Made by a program: the position numbers and the translations under genes. Below, piece after piece: positions 17,420-24,825 of a DNA stretch of 64,000 nt (positions are counted from its first letter, which is position 1; the number at the start of each line of letters is the position of its first letter). The notes under the pieces are model-generated. The model was not told the DNA's origin. It did not search any database and worked only from the letters and a program-made list of their open reading frames with translations. This stretch comes from Usitatibacter sp035624355 (GTDB lineage Bacteria > Pseudomonadota > Gammaproteobacteria > Burkholderiales > Usitatibacteraceae). The stretch is taken from contig DASPRQ010000103.1 in assembly GCA_035624355.1 (NCBI GenBank), positions 22,630 through 86,629 of the forward strand, read 5' to 3'.

Positions 17420-17695
17420 ATGGCAAACACCAAGCAGGCCACCAAGCGCGCCAAGAAGTCGATCCGCCAGCGCGCGGCCAACGTGAGCCTGCGCACCGAG
17501 CTGCGCAGCGCCATCAAGAAGGTCCGCAAGGCGCTCGACGCGGGGGACGCGGCCGGAGCGCTCGCCGCGCTCCAGGCCGAGCAGTCGACCATCGACGCCG
17601 TCGCGCGCAAGGGCATCATCCACAGGAACAAGGCCGCGCGGCACAAGAGCCGCCTCGCGGCGCGCATCAAGGCGCTCGCCGCACCGCGCGCCTGA
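17420..17695 (+). CDS. rpsT: 30S ribosomal protein S20
   Basis: S20 is a primary 16S-rRNA-binding protein of the small subunit. The 91-residue, Lys/Arg/Ala-rich protein has the family start MANTKQATKRAKKSIRQR and the C-terminal KGIIHRNKAARHKSRLA block. An upstream in-frame codon at 17324 lies in the promoter region, so the ATG at 17420 is used. It is divergent from murJ as in many proteobacteria. Confidence 0.97.
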   Translation: MANTKQATKRAKKSIRQRAANVSLRTELRSAIKKVRKALDAGDAAGALAALQAEQSTIDAVARKGIIHRNKAARHKSRLAARIKALAAPRA

Positions 17696-17701
17696 TCCCG
17701 T

Positions 17702-17746
17702 CGGCGGCCCCGAGCGACGGCGGCTCGAGGCCGCCGTTCTCGTTTT
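17702..17746 (+). terminator. probable intrinsic terminator after rpsT
   Basis: CGGCGGCC pairs with GGCCGCCG, with an inner GAGC/GCTC helix and a small internal loop, followed by TTCTCGTTTT. The T-tract is interrupted, so termination may be partial. Confidence 0.55.
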
Positions 17747-17780
17747 CAGCCGTCCCCCGCCATTCCACCGAGAGGCGACC

Positions 17781-18974
17781 ATGACCGCAGAGCACCTGAT
17801 GCACACCTACGCTCCCCAGCCGGTGGCCTTCGCGCGCGGCGAGGGGGCCTGGCTCTGGGACACCGAGGGCCGCCGCTACCTCGACGCGCTCTCGGGCATC
17901 GCGGTGAACGGCCTCGGCCACGCCCATCCGGTGCTCGTCCGGGCGCTGCAGGACCAGGTCGCGAAGCTCATCCACACCTCCAACCTCTTCCGGGTCCCCG
18001 AGCAGGAGCGCGCCGGCGAGCGCGTCTGCGCGCTCGCCGGCATGGACAACGCCTTCTTCTGCAATTCCGGCGCCGAGGCGAACGAGGCGGCGATCAAGCT
18101 CGCGCGCCTCTACGGGCACCGGCGCGGCGTGGAAAGCCCGGCGATCGTCGTGATGGAGAAAGCGTGGCACGGGCGCACGCTCGCCACGCTCTCGGCCACG
18201 GGCTCGCGCAAGGCGCAGGCCGGCTTCGAGCCGCTCATGGGCGGGTTCCTGCGCGTGCCCTACAACGACCTCGCGGCCGTCGAGCGCCTCGCCGACAACG
18301 CCTCCATCGTCGCGGTGCTCCTCGAGGTGCTCCAGGGCGAGGGCGGGATCCACGTCGCCGACGCCGGGTACCTGCGCGGCCTGCGCGAGCTGTGCGACCG
18401 GCGGGAGTGGCTGCTCATGATCGACGAGGTGCAGAGCGGCATCGGGCGCACGGGCAAGTGGTTCGCCCACCAGTGGTCCGGCATCGTGCCCGACGTGATG
18501 CCGCTCGCCAAGGGACTGGGCTCGGGCGTGCCCATCGGCGCGTGCCTCGCGCGCGGGGCCGCGGCGGAAGTCTTCAAGCCGGGCAACCACGGGTCGACCT
18601 TCGGCGGCGGCCCGCTCGCGAGCGTGGCCGCGTACACGACGCTCGAGGTGATCGAGAAGGAAGGCCTCCTCGCCCACGCCTACCACATGGGCGAGATCGT
18701 GCAGGGGGGCCTCCGGCGCGAGCTCGCCGGGGTGGCCGGCGTGAAGGAGGTGCGGGGCATGGGGCTCATGATCGGCGTCGAGCTCGACCGCCCGTGCGGC
18801 GATCTCGTGCGCCGGGCGCTCGCCGAGGGGTTGGTGATCAACGTGACCGCCGAGCGCGTGGTGCGGCTGCTGCCGCCGCTCGTGATCCGGGAGCCGGAGG
18901 CGCACCGGCTCGTCTCGATCCTCGCCTCCCTGGTGAAGGCGTTCCTCGCCGAGTCGCTCTCCCCGGCCGCGTGA
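17781..18974 (+). CDS. argD: acetylornithine aminotransferase
   Basis: This PLP-dependent class III aminotransferase converts N-acetylglutamate semialdehyde to N-acetylornithine in arginine synthesis, and often acts in lysine synthesis too. The 397-residue protein has FFCNSGAEANEAAIK (cofactor phosphate loop), LLMIDEVQSGIGRTG with the PLP aspartate, and the Schiff-base lysine K244 in PLAKGLGSG. It overlaps argF by 4 bases (GTGA), so argD-argF form one unit. Confidence 0.94.
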   Translation: MTAEHLMHTYAPQPVAFARGEGAWLWDTEGRRYLDALSGIAVNGLGHAHPVLVRALQDQVAKLIHTSNLFRVPEQERAGERVCALAGMDNAFFCNSGAEANEAAIKLARLYGHRRGVESPAIVVMEKAWHGRTLATLSATGSRKAQAGFEPLMGGFLRVPYNDLAAVERLADNASIVAVLLEVLQGEGGIHVADAGYLRGLRELCDRREWLLMIDEVQSGIGRTGKWFAHQWSGIVPDVMPLAKGLGSGVPIGACLARGAAAEVFKPGNHGSTFGGGPLASVAAYTTLEVIEKEGLLAHAYHMGEIVQGGLRRELAGVAGVKEVRGMGLMIGVELDRPCGDLVRRALAEGLVINVTAERVVRLLPPLVIREPEAHRLVSILASLVKAFLAESLSPAA

Positions 18975-19885
18975 AGCACTTCCTGCAGCTCACCGATCTC
19001 GATCGCGGGGAGCTCGAGCACCTCTTCCGCCGCACGCGGCTCATCAAGGAGCGCTTCAAGAACTACGTCGCCTACCAGCCGCTCGCCGACCGCATGCTCG
19101 CGATGGTGTTCGAGAAGAGCTCGACGCGCACGCGGGTGTCCTTCGAGGCGGGCATCCACCAGCTGGGCGGCTCCTCGATCGTGCTCAACACCGGCGAGAC
19201 CCAGCTCGGGCGCGGCGAGCCCATCGAGGACGTCGCGCGCGTGGTCTCGCGCATGGTGGACATCGTGATGATCCGCACCTTCGAGCACTCGATCATCGAG
19301 CGCTTCGCCTCGCAGTCGCGCGTGCCGGTCATCAACGGGCTCACCAACGACTACCACCCGTGCCAGGTGCTCGCCGACCTCTACACCTTCCTCGAGCATC
19401 GCGGGCCGGTCGCGGGACGGAGCGTGGCCTGGATCGGCGACGGCAACAACATGTGCAACACGTGGATCCAGGCCACGCGCCTCTTCGACTTCCGGCTGCG
19501 CATCTCGACTCCGCCGGGCTACGGCGTGGCCACCGGCATGGTGTCGCCGGCGGATCGGGGGCGCGTCGAGGTGTTCGCCGACCCCATGGAGGCCGCGCGG
19601 GGCGCGGATCTCGTGACCACCGACGTGTGGACCAGCATGGGCTGGGAGGGCGAGGAGGAGAAGCGCCGGAAGGCGTTCGCCCCGTTCGCCGTCGACGCGG
19701 AGATGATGGCCGCCGCGGACCCGAAGGCCCTCTTCATGCATTGCCTGCCCGCGCACCGCGGGGAGGAAGTCTCCGCCGAGGTGATCGACGGCCCGCGGAG
19801 CGTGGTCTGGGACGAGGCCGAGAACCGCCTCCACGTCCAGAAGGCCCTCATGGAATACCTGCTCCTCGGCAAGGTCGAGACGTAG
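18971..19885 (+). CDS. argF: ornithine carbamoyltransferase
   Basis: ArgF makes citrulline from ornithine and carbamoyl phosphate. The 304-residue protein has the carbamoyl-phosphate loop SSTRTR at residues 50-55, HPCQVLADLYTF, the ornithine-side NNMCNTWIQ and the active-site HCLPAHRGEEV with C258. Its GTG start overlaps the argD stop (GTGA). Its TAG stop lies in a palindrome shared with the convergent argG stop. Confidence 0.96.
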   Translation: MKHFLQLTDLDRGELEHLFRRTRLIKERFKNYVAYQPLADRMLAMVFEKSSTRTRVSFEAGIHQLGGSSIVLNTGETQLGRGEPIEDVARVVSRMVDIVMIRTFEHSIIERFASQSRVPVINGLTNDYHPCQVLADLYTFLEHRGPVAGRSVAWIGDGNNMCNTWIQATRLFDFRLRISTPPGYGVATGMVSPADRGRVEVFADPMEAARGADLVTTDVWTSMGWEGEEEKRRKAFAPFAVDAEMMAAADPKALFMHCLPAHRGEEVSAEVIDGPRSVVWDEAENRLHVQKALMEYLLLGKVET

Positions 19886-19896
19886 GGAATCCCTAC
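19882..19896. terminator. palindrome holding both stop codons of argF and argG
   Basis: GTAGGG-AAT-CCCTAC is a perfect 6-bp inverted repeat. The left arm contains the argF TAG and the right arm contains the argG stop read on the other strand. It is followed on the plus strand by TCGCCCTTTT. It may act as a short bidirectional terminator; the stem is short, so this is uncertain. Confidence 0.4.
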
Positions 19897-21224
19897 TCGC
19901 CCTTTTCGCCCAGCAGGGGCACGCCGCCGCTCGCCGGGCCGAGGAGGCCGGTCTCCGAATAGAGGCGCAGCTTGTCGCGCGTGTCGGCGATGTCGAGGTT
20001 GCGCAGGGTGAGCTGCCCGATTCGGTCGGCGGGGGTGAAGAACGCCTCGCCCTTCTCCATCGTGAGCCGCTCGGGCTTGTAGGTGAGGTTGGGGCTGCGG
20101 GTGTCGAGGATCGAGTAGTCGTTGCCCCGGCGCAGCTCCACCGTCACCTCGCCCGTCACGGCGCGCGCGACCCAGCGCTGCGCGGTTTCGCGCAGCATCA
20201 TCGCCTGCGGGTCGAACCAGCGGCCCTGGTAGAGCAGCCGCCCCAGGCGCCGGCCGTTCCCGCGGTACTGCTCGAGGGTGTCCTCGTTGTGGATCCCGGT
20301 CACCAGCCGCTCGTAGGCGAGGTGCAGCAGCGCCATGCCGGGCGCCTCGTAGATGCCGCGGCTCTTCGCCTCGATGATGCGGTTCTCGATCTGGTCGGAC
20401 ATGCCCAGGCCGTGGCGCCCGCCGATGGCGTTCGCCTCCGCGAAGAGCGCCACCGCGTCCTTGAACGTCTGCCCGTCGAGGGAGACCGGCACGCCTTCCT
20501 CGAAGGCGACCGTCACCGTCTCGGGCTTCACCGCCACGTCCTCGCGCCAGAACGCGACGCCCATGATCGGGTTCACGATGCGGATGCCCTTGTCGAGGAA
20601 CTCGAGGTCCTTCGCCTCGTGCGTGGCGCCGAGGATGTTGGAGTCGGTGGAGTAGGCCTTCTCCACGCTCATCCTGTAGTCGAAGCCGCGCCGGATGAGG
20701 TACTCGCTCATCTCCCTGCGGCCGCCCAGCTCGTCGATGAAGCGCTGGTCGAGCCACGGCTTGTAGATGCGCAGGTTCGGGTTCGCGAGCAGGCCGTAGC
20801 GATAGAAGCGCTCGATGTCGTTGCCCTTGAAGGTGCTGCCGTCGCCCCAGACGTGGACGCCGTCGTCCTTCATCGCCACCACGAGCATCGTGCCCGTCAC
20901 CGCGCGCCCGAGCGGCGTGGTGTTGAAGTAAGTGGCGCCGGCGGTGGAGATGTGGAACGCGCCGCACTGGATCGCCGCGATCCCCTCGGCCACGAGCTGC
21001 GGGCGGCATTCCACCAGCACCGCCTTCTCGGCGCCGTATCGCCGAGCCTTCCGCGGGATCTCGTCGTGGTCCGGCTCGTCGGGCTGCCCCAGGTTCGCGG
21101 TGTACGCGTAGGGAATCGCGCCCTTCTCGCGCATCCACGCCAGGGCCGCGCTGGTATCGAGCCCGCCGGAGAACGCGATGCCGACCTTCTCGCCGGCGGG
21201 GAGGGACTGCAGGATCGTGGCCAC
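19893..21224 (-). CDS. argG: argininosuccinate synthase
   Basis: ArgG ligates citrulline and aspartate with ATP to make argininosuccinate. The 443-residue protein is of the longer E. coli-like subtype. The PP-loop AFSGGLDTS is at residues 17-25, and STAGATYFNTTPLGRAVTG and GDGSTFKGNDIERFYRYG are family blocks. It is convergent with argF, with only seven bases between the stops, so steps 6 and 7 of arginine synthesis come from opposing transcripts. Confidence 0.96.
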   Translation of the reverse strand: MATILQSLPAGEKVGIAFSGGLDTSAALAWMREKGAIPYAYTANLGQPDEPDHDEIPRKARRYGAEKAVLVECRPQLVAEGIAAIQCGAFHISTAGATYFNTTPLGRAVTGTMLVVAMKDDGVHVWGDGSTFKGNDIERFYRYGLLANPNLRIYKPWLDQRFIDELGGRREMSEYLIRRGFDYRMSVEKAYSTDSNILGATHEAKDLEFLDKGIRIVNPIMGVAFWREDVAVKPETVTVAFEEGVPVSLDGQTFKDAVALFAEANAIGGRHGLGMSDQIENRIIEAKSRGIYEAPGMALLHLAYERLVTGIHNEDTLEQYRGNGRRLGRLLYQGRWFDPQAMMLRETAQRWVARAVTGEVTVELRRGNDYSILDTRSPNLTYKPERLTMEKGEAFFTPADRIGQLTLRNLDIADTRDKLRLYSETGLLGPASGGVPLLGEKGE

Positions 21225-21355
21225 GGAGCCCGGGCTGCGCGGGGAGAAAAGGGCGATTCTACGTCAGGAACCCGCCCCGATCCGCGCGTCGGGGCGGCGG
21301 ACCGGGCGGCGCGATAGAATTCCGCCATCGGGAGCCCCAAGCCGGAGGAAGCCGG

Positions 21356-21847
21356 ATGCCGTCGTTCGACATCGTGTGCGAAGCCAACGCCGTCGAGGTG
21401 AAGAACGCCGTCGACCAGGCGAACAAGGAGATCGCCAACCGCTACGACTTCAAGGGCTCCGACTCGCGCGTCGAGCTCAAGGAGAAGGAGCGCGAGATCA
21501 CCGCGTTCGCCGACGACGAGTTCAAGCTCGGGCAGGTGCGCGACGTGCTGATGGCGAAGCTCGCCAAGCGCGGCGTGGACGCGCGCTTCCTCGAGCCCGG
21601 GAACCCCGAGAAGATCGGCGGGGACAAGGTGAAGCAGAAGATGGCGGTGAAGAACGGCGTCGACGCCGACCTCGCGAGGCGCATCGTGAAGATGGTGAAG
21701 GACTCGAAGCTCAAGGTGAGCGCCTCGATCCAGGGCGACGTCGTGCGCGTCGCCGGAGCCAAGAAGGACGCGCTGCAGGAGGCGATCGCGCTGGTGCGCG
21801 CGGGCGTCACCGACGTGCCGCTTTCCTACCAGAACTTCCGCGACTAG
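21356..21847 (+). CDS. yajQ: YajQ family nucleotide-binding protein
   Basis: This 163-residue YajQ/UPF0234 protein has the family start MPSFDIVCEANAVEVKNAVDQ, NRYDFKGSDSRVEL and the C-terminal LSYQNFRD. Family members bind nucleotides, and some bind cyclic di-GMP and affect virulence genes with a LysR-type partner; which applies here is unknown. It is divergent from argG. A good AGGAAG lies just before the ATG. It is the last high-GC housekeeping gene before the AT-richer insert. Confidence 0.93.
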   Translation: MPSFDIVCEANAVEVKNAVDQANKEIANRYDFKGSDSRVELKEKEREITAFADDEFKLGQVRDVLMAKLAKRGVDARFLEPGNPEKIGGDKVKQKMAVKNGVDADLARRIVKMVKDSKLKVSASIQGDVVRVAGAKKDALQEAIALVRAGVTDVPLSYQNFRD

Positions 21848-22127
21848 CCAGCCAGTCGGGAGTTTTTGCCGGCGGGCCTCGCCCGGCGGGTTCGGCTGTC
21901 CCGTTTCCGAGGCGTTCGCGGATGCGCCGGTTCTGACGGCGGTTCCGCCGCCAGATCCCTCACCTTCAAAGCTCTTGCCCGCTCGCCGCGCGCTCGATCC
22001 ACCCAACGCGAGGTGTCCATAGGCCTTCGGCATCCTGCTCGCCCACCCGCACCTGGTTGCAGGCGGAAAAGCCTACAGCGCCAGCGGACGAAGTTAAATC
22101 TTGCGATATCTTGATTTGTAATAAGAG

Positions 22128-22157
22128 TTGACACGTATTGTCAAACTGAGATATATC
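22128..22157 (+). promoter_or_regulatory. consensus -35 promoter overlapped by a perfect dyad
   Basis: TTGACA (22128-22133) is a perfect -35 box; TATATC at 22152-22157 (18-base spacing) or ATATAT one base earlier can serve as -10. The -35 is also the left arm of the perfect inverted repeat TTGACA-CGTAT-TGTCAA (22128-22144), an operator-like arrangement. The transcript would have a leader of about 260 bases before the first cytochrome gene. Confidence 0.5.
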
Positions 22158-22204
22158 CTCGGCTCAAACAGACATCTACGACAGAGATCGAAGCGGACCT
22201 GCGA

Positions 22205-22220
22205 TGGCAGGGACCTGCCA
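22205..22220. repeat. inverted repeat TGGCAGG-GA-CCTGCCA
   Basis: Perfect 7-bp arms around a 2-base centre, between the putative promoter and the cytochrome gene. It could be an operator or, if transcribed, a leader hairpin; no T-run follows, so it is not a standard terminator. Confidence 0.5.
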
Positions 22221-22277
22221 GATCAGCCGTAGGGTCCGTGGATTTGCCGTTGCGGTTGTTGGACATGACGCCCCATC

Positions 22278-22320
22278 GATCATGAGAATAAATGACTGTG
22301 ATCATAAGAATAGATAATGA
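22278..22320. repeat. two direct repeats of GATCATRAGAATARAT, 22-base period
   Basis: GATCATGAGAATAAAT at 22278 recurs as GATCATAAGAATAGAT at 22300. The 22-base period is about two helical turns, as expected for tandem binding sites on one DNA face upstream of a regulated gene. Confidence 0.5.
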
Positions 22321-22422
22321 ATCAAGTCATGCCGCCTCACGTTTCGCCGTGAAAATTGACCCGCCTAATCTGGTGATTTCTGGCTCTTCGTCTACTTAAC
22401 CCTTTCGAGGAGGAGGGAGAAC

Positions 22423-22827
22423 GTGAGACCAACAACTACTACGCTATTAGGTTCAATTGCAATCGGCTTCGGCTGCATGTCGGCGCAAACCCAGGCTCTC
22501 GCCGACAGCCCTGCAAACCAATTCTGGAATGGCGAGAAGCAGTATCAGGTTCACTGCTCCTCATGCCACGGCAATTGGGGGCAGGGAATCGGCATTTTCG
22601 GCCCCCCCCTCAAGGGAGATCCCTTCGTGACCAGTGCGCCGGCGAATATCGTCGCCCAAACGGTCATCGATGGCAGGCAAGGTCCGTACAAGCATTTCAA
22701 GGCCTATTCCGGTATGCCGGAGTTCAATTATCTCGACGTAGGTGAAGTCGATGCGATCGTCGACTACTTGAAGAACGGCCTTCAAACGGCCCCTCCGAAT
22801 ACCTACCCGCCCCATTCACCGTCATGA
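22423..22827 (+). CDS. small periplasmic monoheme cytochrome c
   Basis: This 134-residue class I cytochrome c has a signal peptide of about 27 residues ending QALA. The heme site is C45-S-S-C48-H49 in the CHGNWGQG context, and M98 (SGMPEF) is a plausible distal ligand. The start is GTG, supported by the strong GAGGAGGAGGGA just upstream. It resembles the cytochrome at 24439: both share APxLKGDxFV-like, VIxxGRxG and YLKNGLQ segments, so the two are paralogues. It probably passes electrons in the periplasm to or from the cytochrome-porin encoded next. A- and T-ending codons are more frequent than in flanking genes, suggesting transfer. Confidence 0.88.
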   Translation: MRPTTTTLLGSIAIGFGCMSAQTQALADSPANQFWNGEKQYQVHCSSCHGNWGQGIGIFGPPLKGDPFVTSAPANIVAQTVIDGRQGPYKHFKAYSGMPEFNYLDVGEVDAIVDYLKNGLQTAPPNTYPPHSPS

Positions 22828-22900
22828 GCGAGTTGTGAGGACCCACCGGATGCGAGATTGACAGGTAATTACAACTTCTTTGAGGGGGAGTACCAACACA

Positions 22901-24334
22901 ATGAGATACCTACAACGGTCAATGGTTCGCTTGTGTCTGGCGGCCGCAAGCGCGCTCGCATTGAATGTGCTCACCATGAATTCGGCGCAGGCAATGCCAT
23001 CGTTCGTCCGTCAAACCGGCATGAGCTGCAACCAATGCCACTTCACGCACGACCCGGTGCCGAATTTCACGATCCAGGGCATGAAGTTCCGGTCCATGGG
23101 TTATCGCATTCCGGAGCGCGCCACCAAATTGCGCGCGGGTTCGCCGGGCGCTACGCAGGGTGAGACGCTCGACCTGCCCATGTGGGACTACCTTTCCTTC
23201 CGTTTCGAAAGCGATCTTGTGAGCAAGTCCAAGGCGCCGGGCGGTGAAACCACCGAAACCGCCAGCAACCCTACGACCCGATTTGCGTTCTTTGCGACCG
23301 GGCCGGTGACCGACCATATCGGCTTCTGGAACGAGTTTTACTTCACCGGCAATGGCGCCAATAACGCCATAGGGGGCAGTGGCGATGGAGGCAGCGCCTG
23401 GGCCCCGGGGCTCACGGCGTGGGATGAATACGATCTGGTCTGGACCGTCAATCCGGATGCGATCCAGGAAAACGGTGACGTCTATAGCATCCGCTTCACC
23501 AACCAGGGCATCTCGGAGACCGACGGTTTCGGTCCCGGCCCGGGCGGCGTGCCGAGCTTCATCGGTCCGCGCGGCGGGATTGGTGGCTATGACCATCCCC
23601 CGGAGGGTGGCTTCCGAGCGACCGGCTGGATGCACGACCGGTGGGTGTGGCAATTCGGAATACGCACCGGCGACAACAACAGCGGTTGGGCCCAGAAGAT
23701 GTACGAATACTCGGCGGCCTATTTCTTCAGGAACGCAAGCGACGATACGATTGCGCTGCGGCTCATGGGTCAATGGGGCGATGACGAGATCCCGTATGCG
23801 ACCAGCACGAATACGCAGAGTGGAGCCAACCAGAATCCGCTCGTCTACACGTACAGGGACGCCATTCCCGGTATTTCGGCGACGCGCGGCGCCGGTCTTG
23901 GCCCTTACCTGAACACCGACCTCGACAGGAACGTCGCCTACACTCCGCAAATTCGTTGGCAGAAGTCCGACGTCGGAGCCGATGGCGGGACCAGCTGGCT
24001 GCTCGCGGCTGGATATGGCTATGGCAAGGACACGTACAAGGACAGCGCTTCGTTCGAGACGAGTTCACTCGGTGCCTCGTTCCTGTACTGCTGGATGCAT
24101 ACGTATTGCGCCCAGCCGATCTATACGCACTCCCTGAAGCAGAAATTCACGGACCATACGGGCAAGTCGTACAACATCGACACCCCCGACTCGTGGACCA
24201 TGTATCTGATCTATCAGCCGGCCATGAACTTTGCGGTTGTGGGTAGCATATCGAACGCGTCCACTCTCTCGCTTACCGCTCCGGCGAAAACGGGGGGATA
24301 CAGCTTCTCCGTAACTCTCGACTTCCCGATGTAG
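22901..24334 (+). CDS. fused monoheme cytochrome c - outer-membrane porin (Cyc2-like architecture)
   Basis: This 477-residue protein has a signal peptide (cleavage after SAQA, residue 31). Twelve residues later comes a heme site C43-N-Q-C46-H47 in the context FVRQTGMSCNQCHF, with x-H-x-P...N...F-x-x-x-GYR following. That layout recalls the N-terminus of Cyc2, the outer-membrane iron oxidase. The remaining 400 residues are rich in alternating aromatic/polar strands (FRFESDLV, FAFFATG, GFWNEFYF, YLIYQPAMNFAVVGSIS, YSFSVTLDFPM), consistent with a beta-barrel. A GAGGGGGAG ribosome site sits 10 bases before the ATG; an in-frame TTG seven codons earlier is rejected. Function in iron oxidation or other extracellular electron exchange is inference. 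Confidence 0.72.
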   Translation: MRYLQRSMVRLCLAAASALALNVLTMNSAQAMPSFVRQTGMSCNQCHFTHDPVPNFTIQGMKFRSMGYRIPERATKLRAGSPGATQGETLDLPMWDYLSFRFESDLVSKSKAPGGETTETASNPTTRFAFFATGPVTDHIGFWNEFYFTGNGANNAIGGSGDGGSAWAPGLTAWDEYDLVWTVNPDAIQENGDVYSIRFTNQGISETDGFGPGPGGVPSFIGPRGGIGGYDHPPEGGFRATGWMHDRWVWQFGIRTGDNNSGWAQKMYEYSAAYFFRNASDDTIALRLMGQWGDDEIPYATSTNTQSGANQNPLVYTYRDAIPGISATRGAGLGPYLNTDLDRNVAYTPQIRWQKSDVGADGGTSWLLAAGYGYGKDTYKDSASFETSSLGASFLYCWMHTYCAQPIYTHSLKQKFTDHTGKSYNIDTPDSWTMYLIYQPAMNFAVVGSISNASTLSLTAPAKTGGYSFSVTLDFPM

Positions 24335-24355
24335 AGCGACGGGAACACAGGCATG

Positions 24356-24388
24356 GAAAGGGTCGGGGCATTCCCGACCCTTTCTTTT
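24356..24388 (+). terminator. intrinsic terminator after the cytochrome-porin gene
   Basis: GAAAGGGTCGGG pairs with CCCGACCCTTTC (12 bp) around loop GCATT, followed by TTTT. It separates the first cytochrome/porin pair from the second cytochrome/lipoprotein pair. Confidence 0.88.
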
Positions 24389-24438
24389 CTCAGCGCGGTG
24401 CATATCCGCCTAACCTTGTGCTGCGAGGACCGCTTCCC

Positions 24439-24819
24439 ATGAATATCCTCAGATTGCGTCTTTGTCTGGCCTGTGCCTTGGCGACAGGTGCCGGCATGCT
24501 GTTCAGTTGCGGCGAGGCGCTCGCGGCGGACAGCGACAGCGATGCGGCCGGCTCGAAGTTGTTTCATACTCAGGACTGCACCGGTTGCCACGGACCGAAC
24601 GGGGAGGGCATCCCGGGTTTGGCGCCCTCACTCAAGGGCGACAAGTTTGTGATGTCGGCCAGTGAAGCCGACATCGCACATGTGATCAAGCAGGGTCGGG
24701 CCGGTTCCGAGAAGCTTTACAAGGATTTGAGCCAACCGATGCCGCCGCATCCCAATCTCGACGATCAGCAGCTCAAGCAGCTGGTCGAGTATCTGAAGAA
24801 CGGATTGCAGAAGAGGTGA
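24439..24819 (+). CDS. small periplasmic monoheme cytochrome c (paralogue)
   Basis: This 126-residue class I cytochrome c has a signal peptide ending ALAA near residue 30, heme site C47-T-G-C50-H51 followed by GPNGEG, and M101 in PMPPHP as the likely distal ligand. The ATG at 24439 has GAGGA nine bases upstream; an in-frame GTG at 24418 is less well supported. It is paralogous to the cytochrome at 22423. It lies after a terminator, so it needs read-through or its own promoter; I see no clear one in the 50-base gap. Probable periplasmic electron carrier for the neighbouring cytochrome-porin. Confidence 0.88.
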   Translation: MNILRLRLCLACALATGAGMLFSCGEALAADSDSDAAGSKLFHTQDCTGCHGPNGEGIPGLAPSLKGDKFVMSASEADIAHVIKQGRAGSEKLYKDLSQPMPPHPNLDDQQLKQLVEYLKNGLQKR

Positions 24820-24825
24820 ACAGCA

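Larger units (their letters stand above)
21848..22422. other. 575-base non-coding leader and left boundary of the AT-rich insert
   Basis: The first 230 bases (to about 22080) are still GC-rich and hold no convincing gene; short open frames on both strands lack codon bias and start signals. From about 22085 base composition changes sharply to AT-rich. The rest holds a promoter with a dyad, a second inverted repeat and a pair of direct repeats, annotated separately, before the GTG of the first cytochrome gene. Confidence 0.6.

Noticed and set aside
19072..19834. Minus-strand frames opposite argF
   Set aside because: Shadow frames; argF carries all catalytic motifs on the plus strand.
21844..22134. 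A 96-codon minus-strand frame and an 82-codon plus-strand frame in the yajQ-cytochrome gap
   Set aside because: Both are Arg-rich, lack ribosome sites and cross the composition boundary; neither looks like a protein family.
22356..22384. TTGACC as an alternative promoter close to the first cytochrome gene
   Set aside because: No acceptable -10 hexamer lies 16-18 bases downstream.
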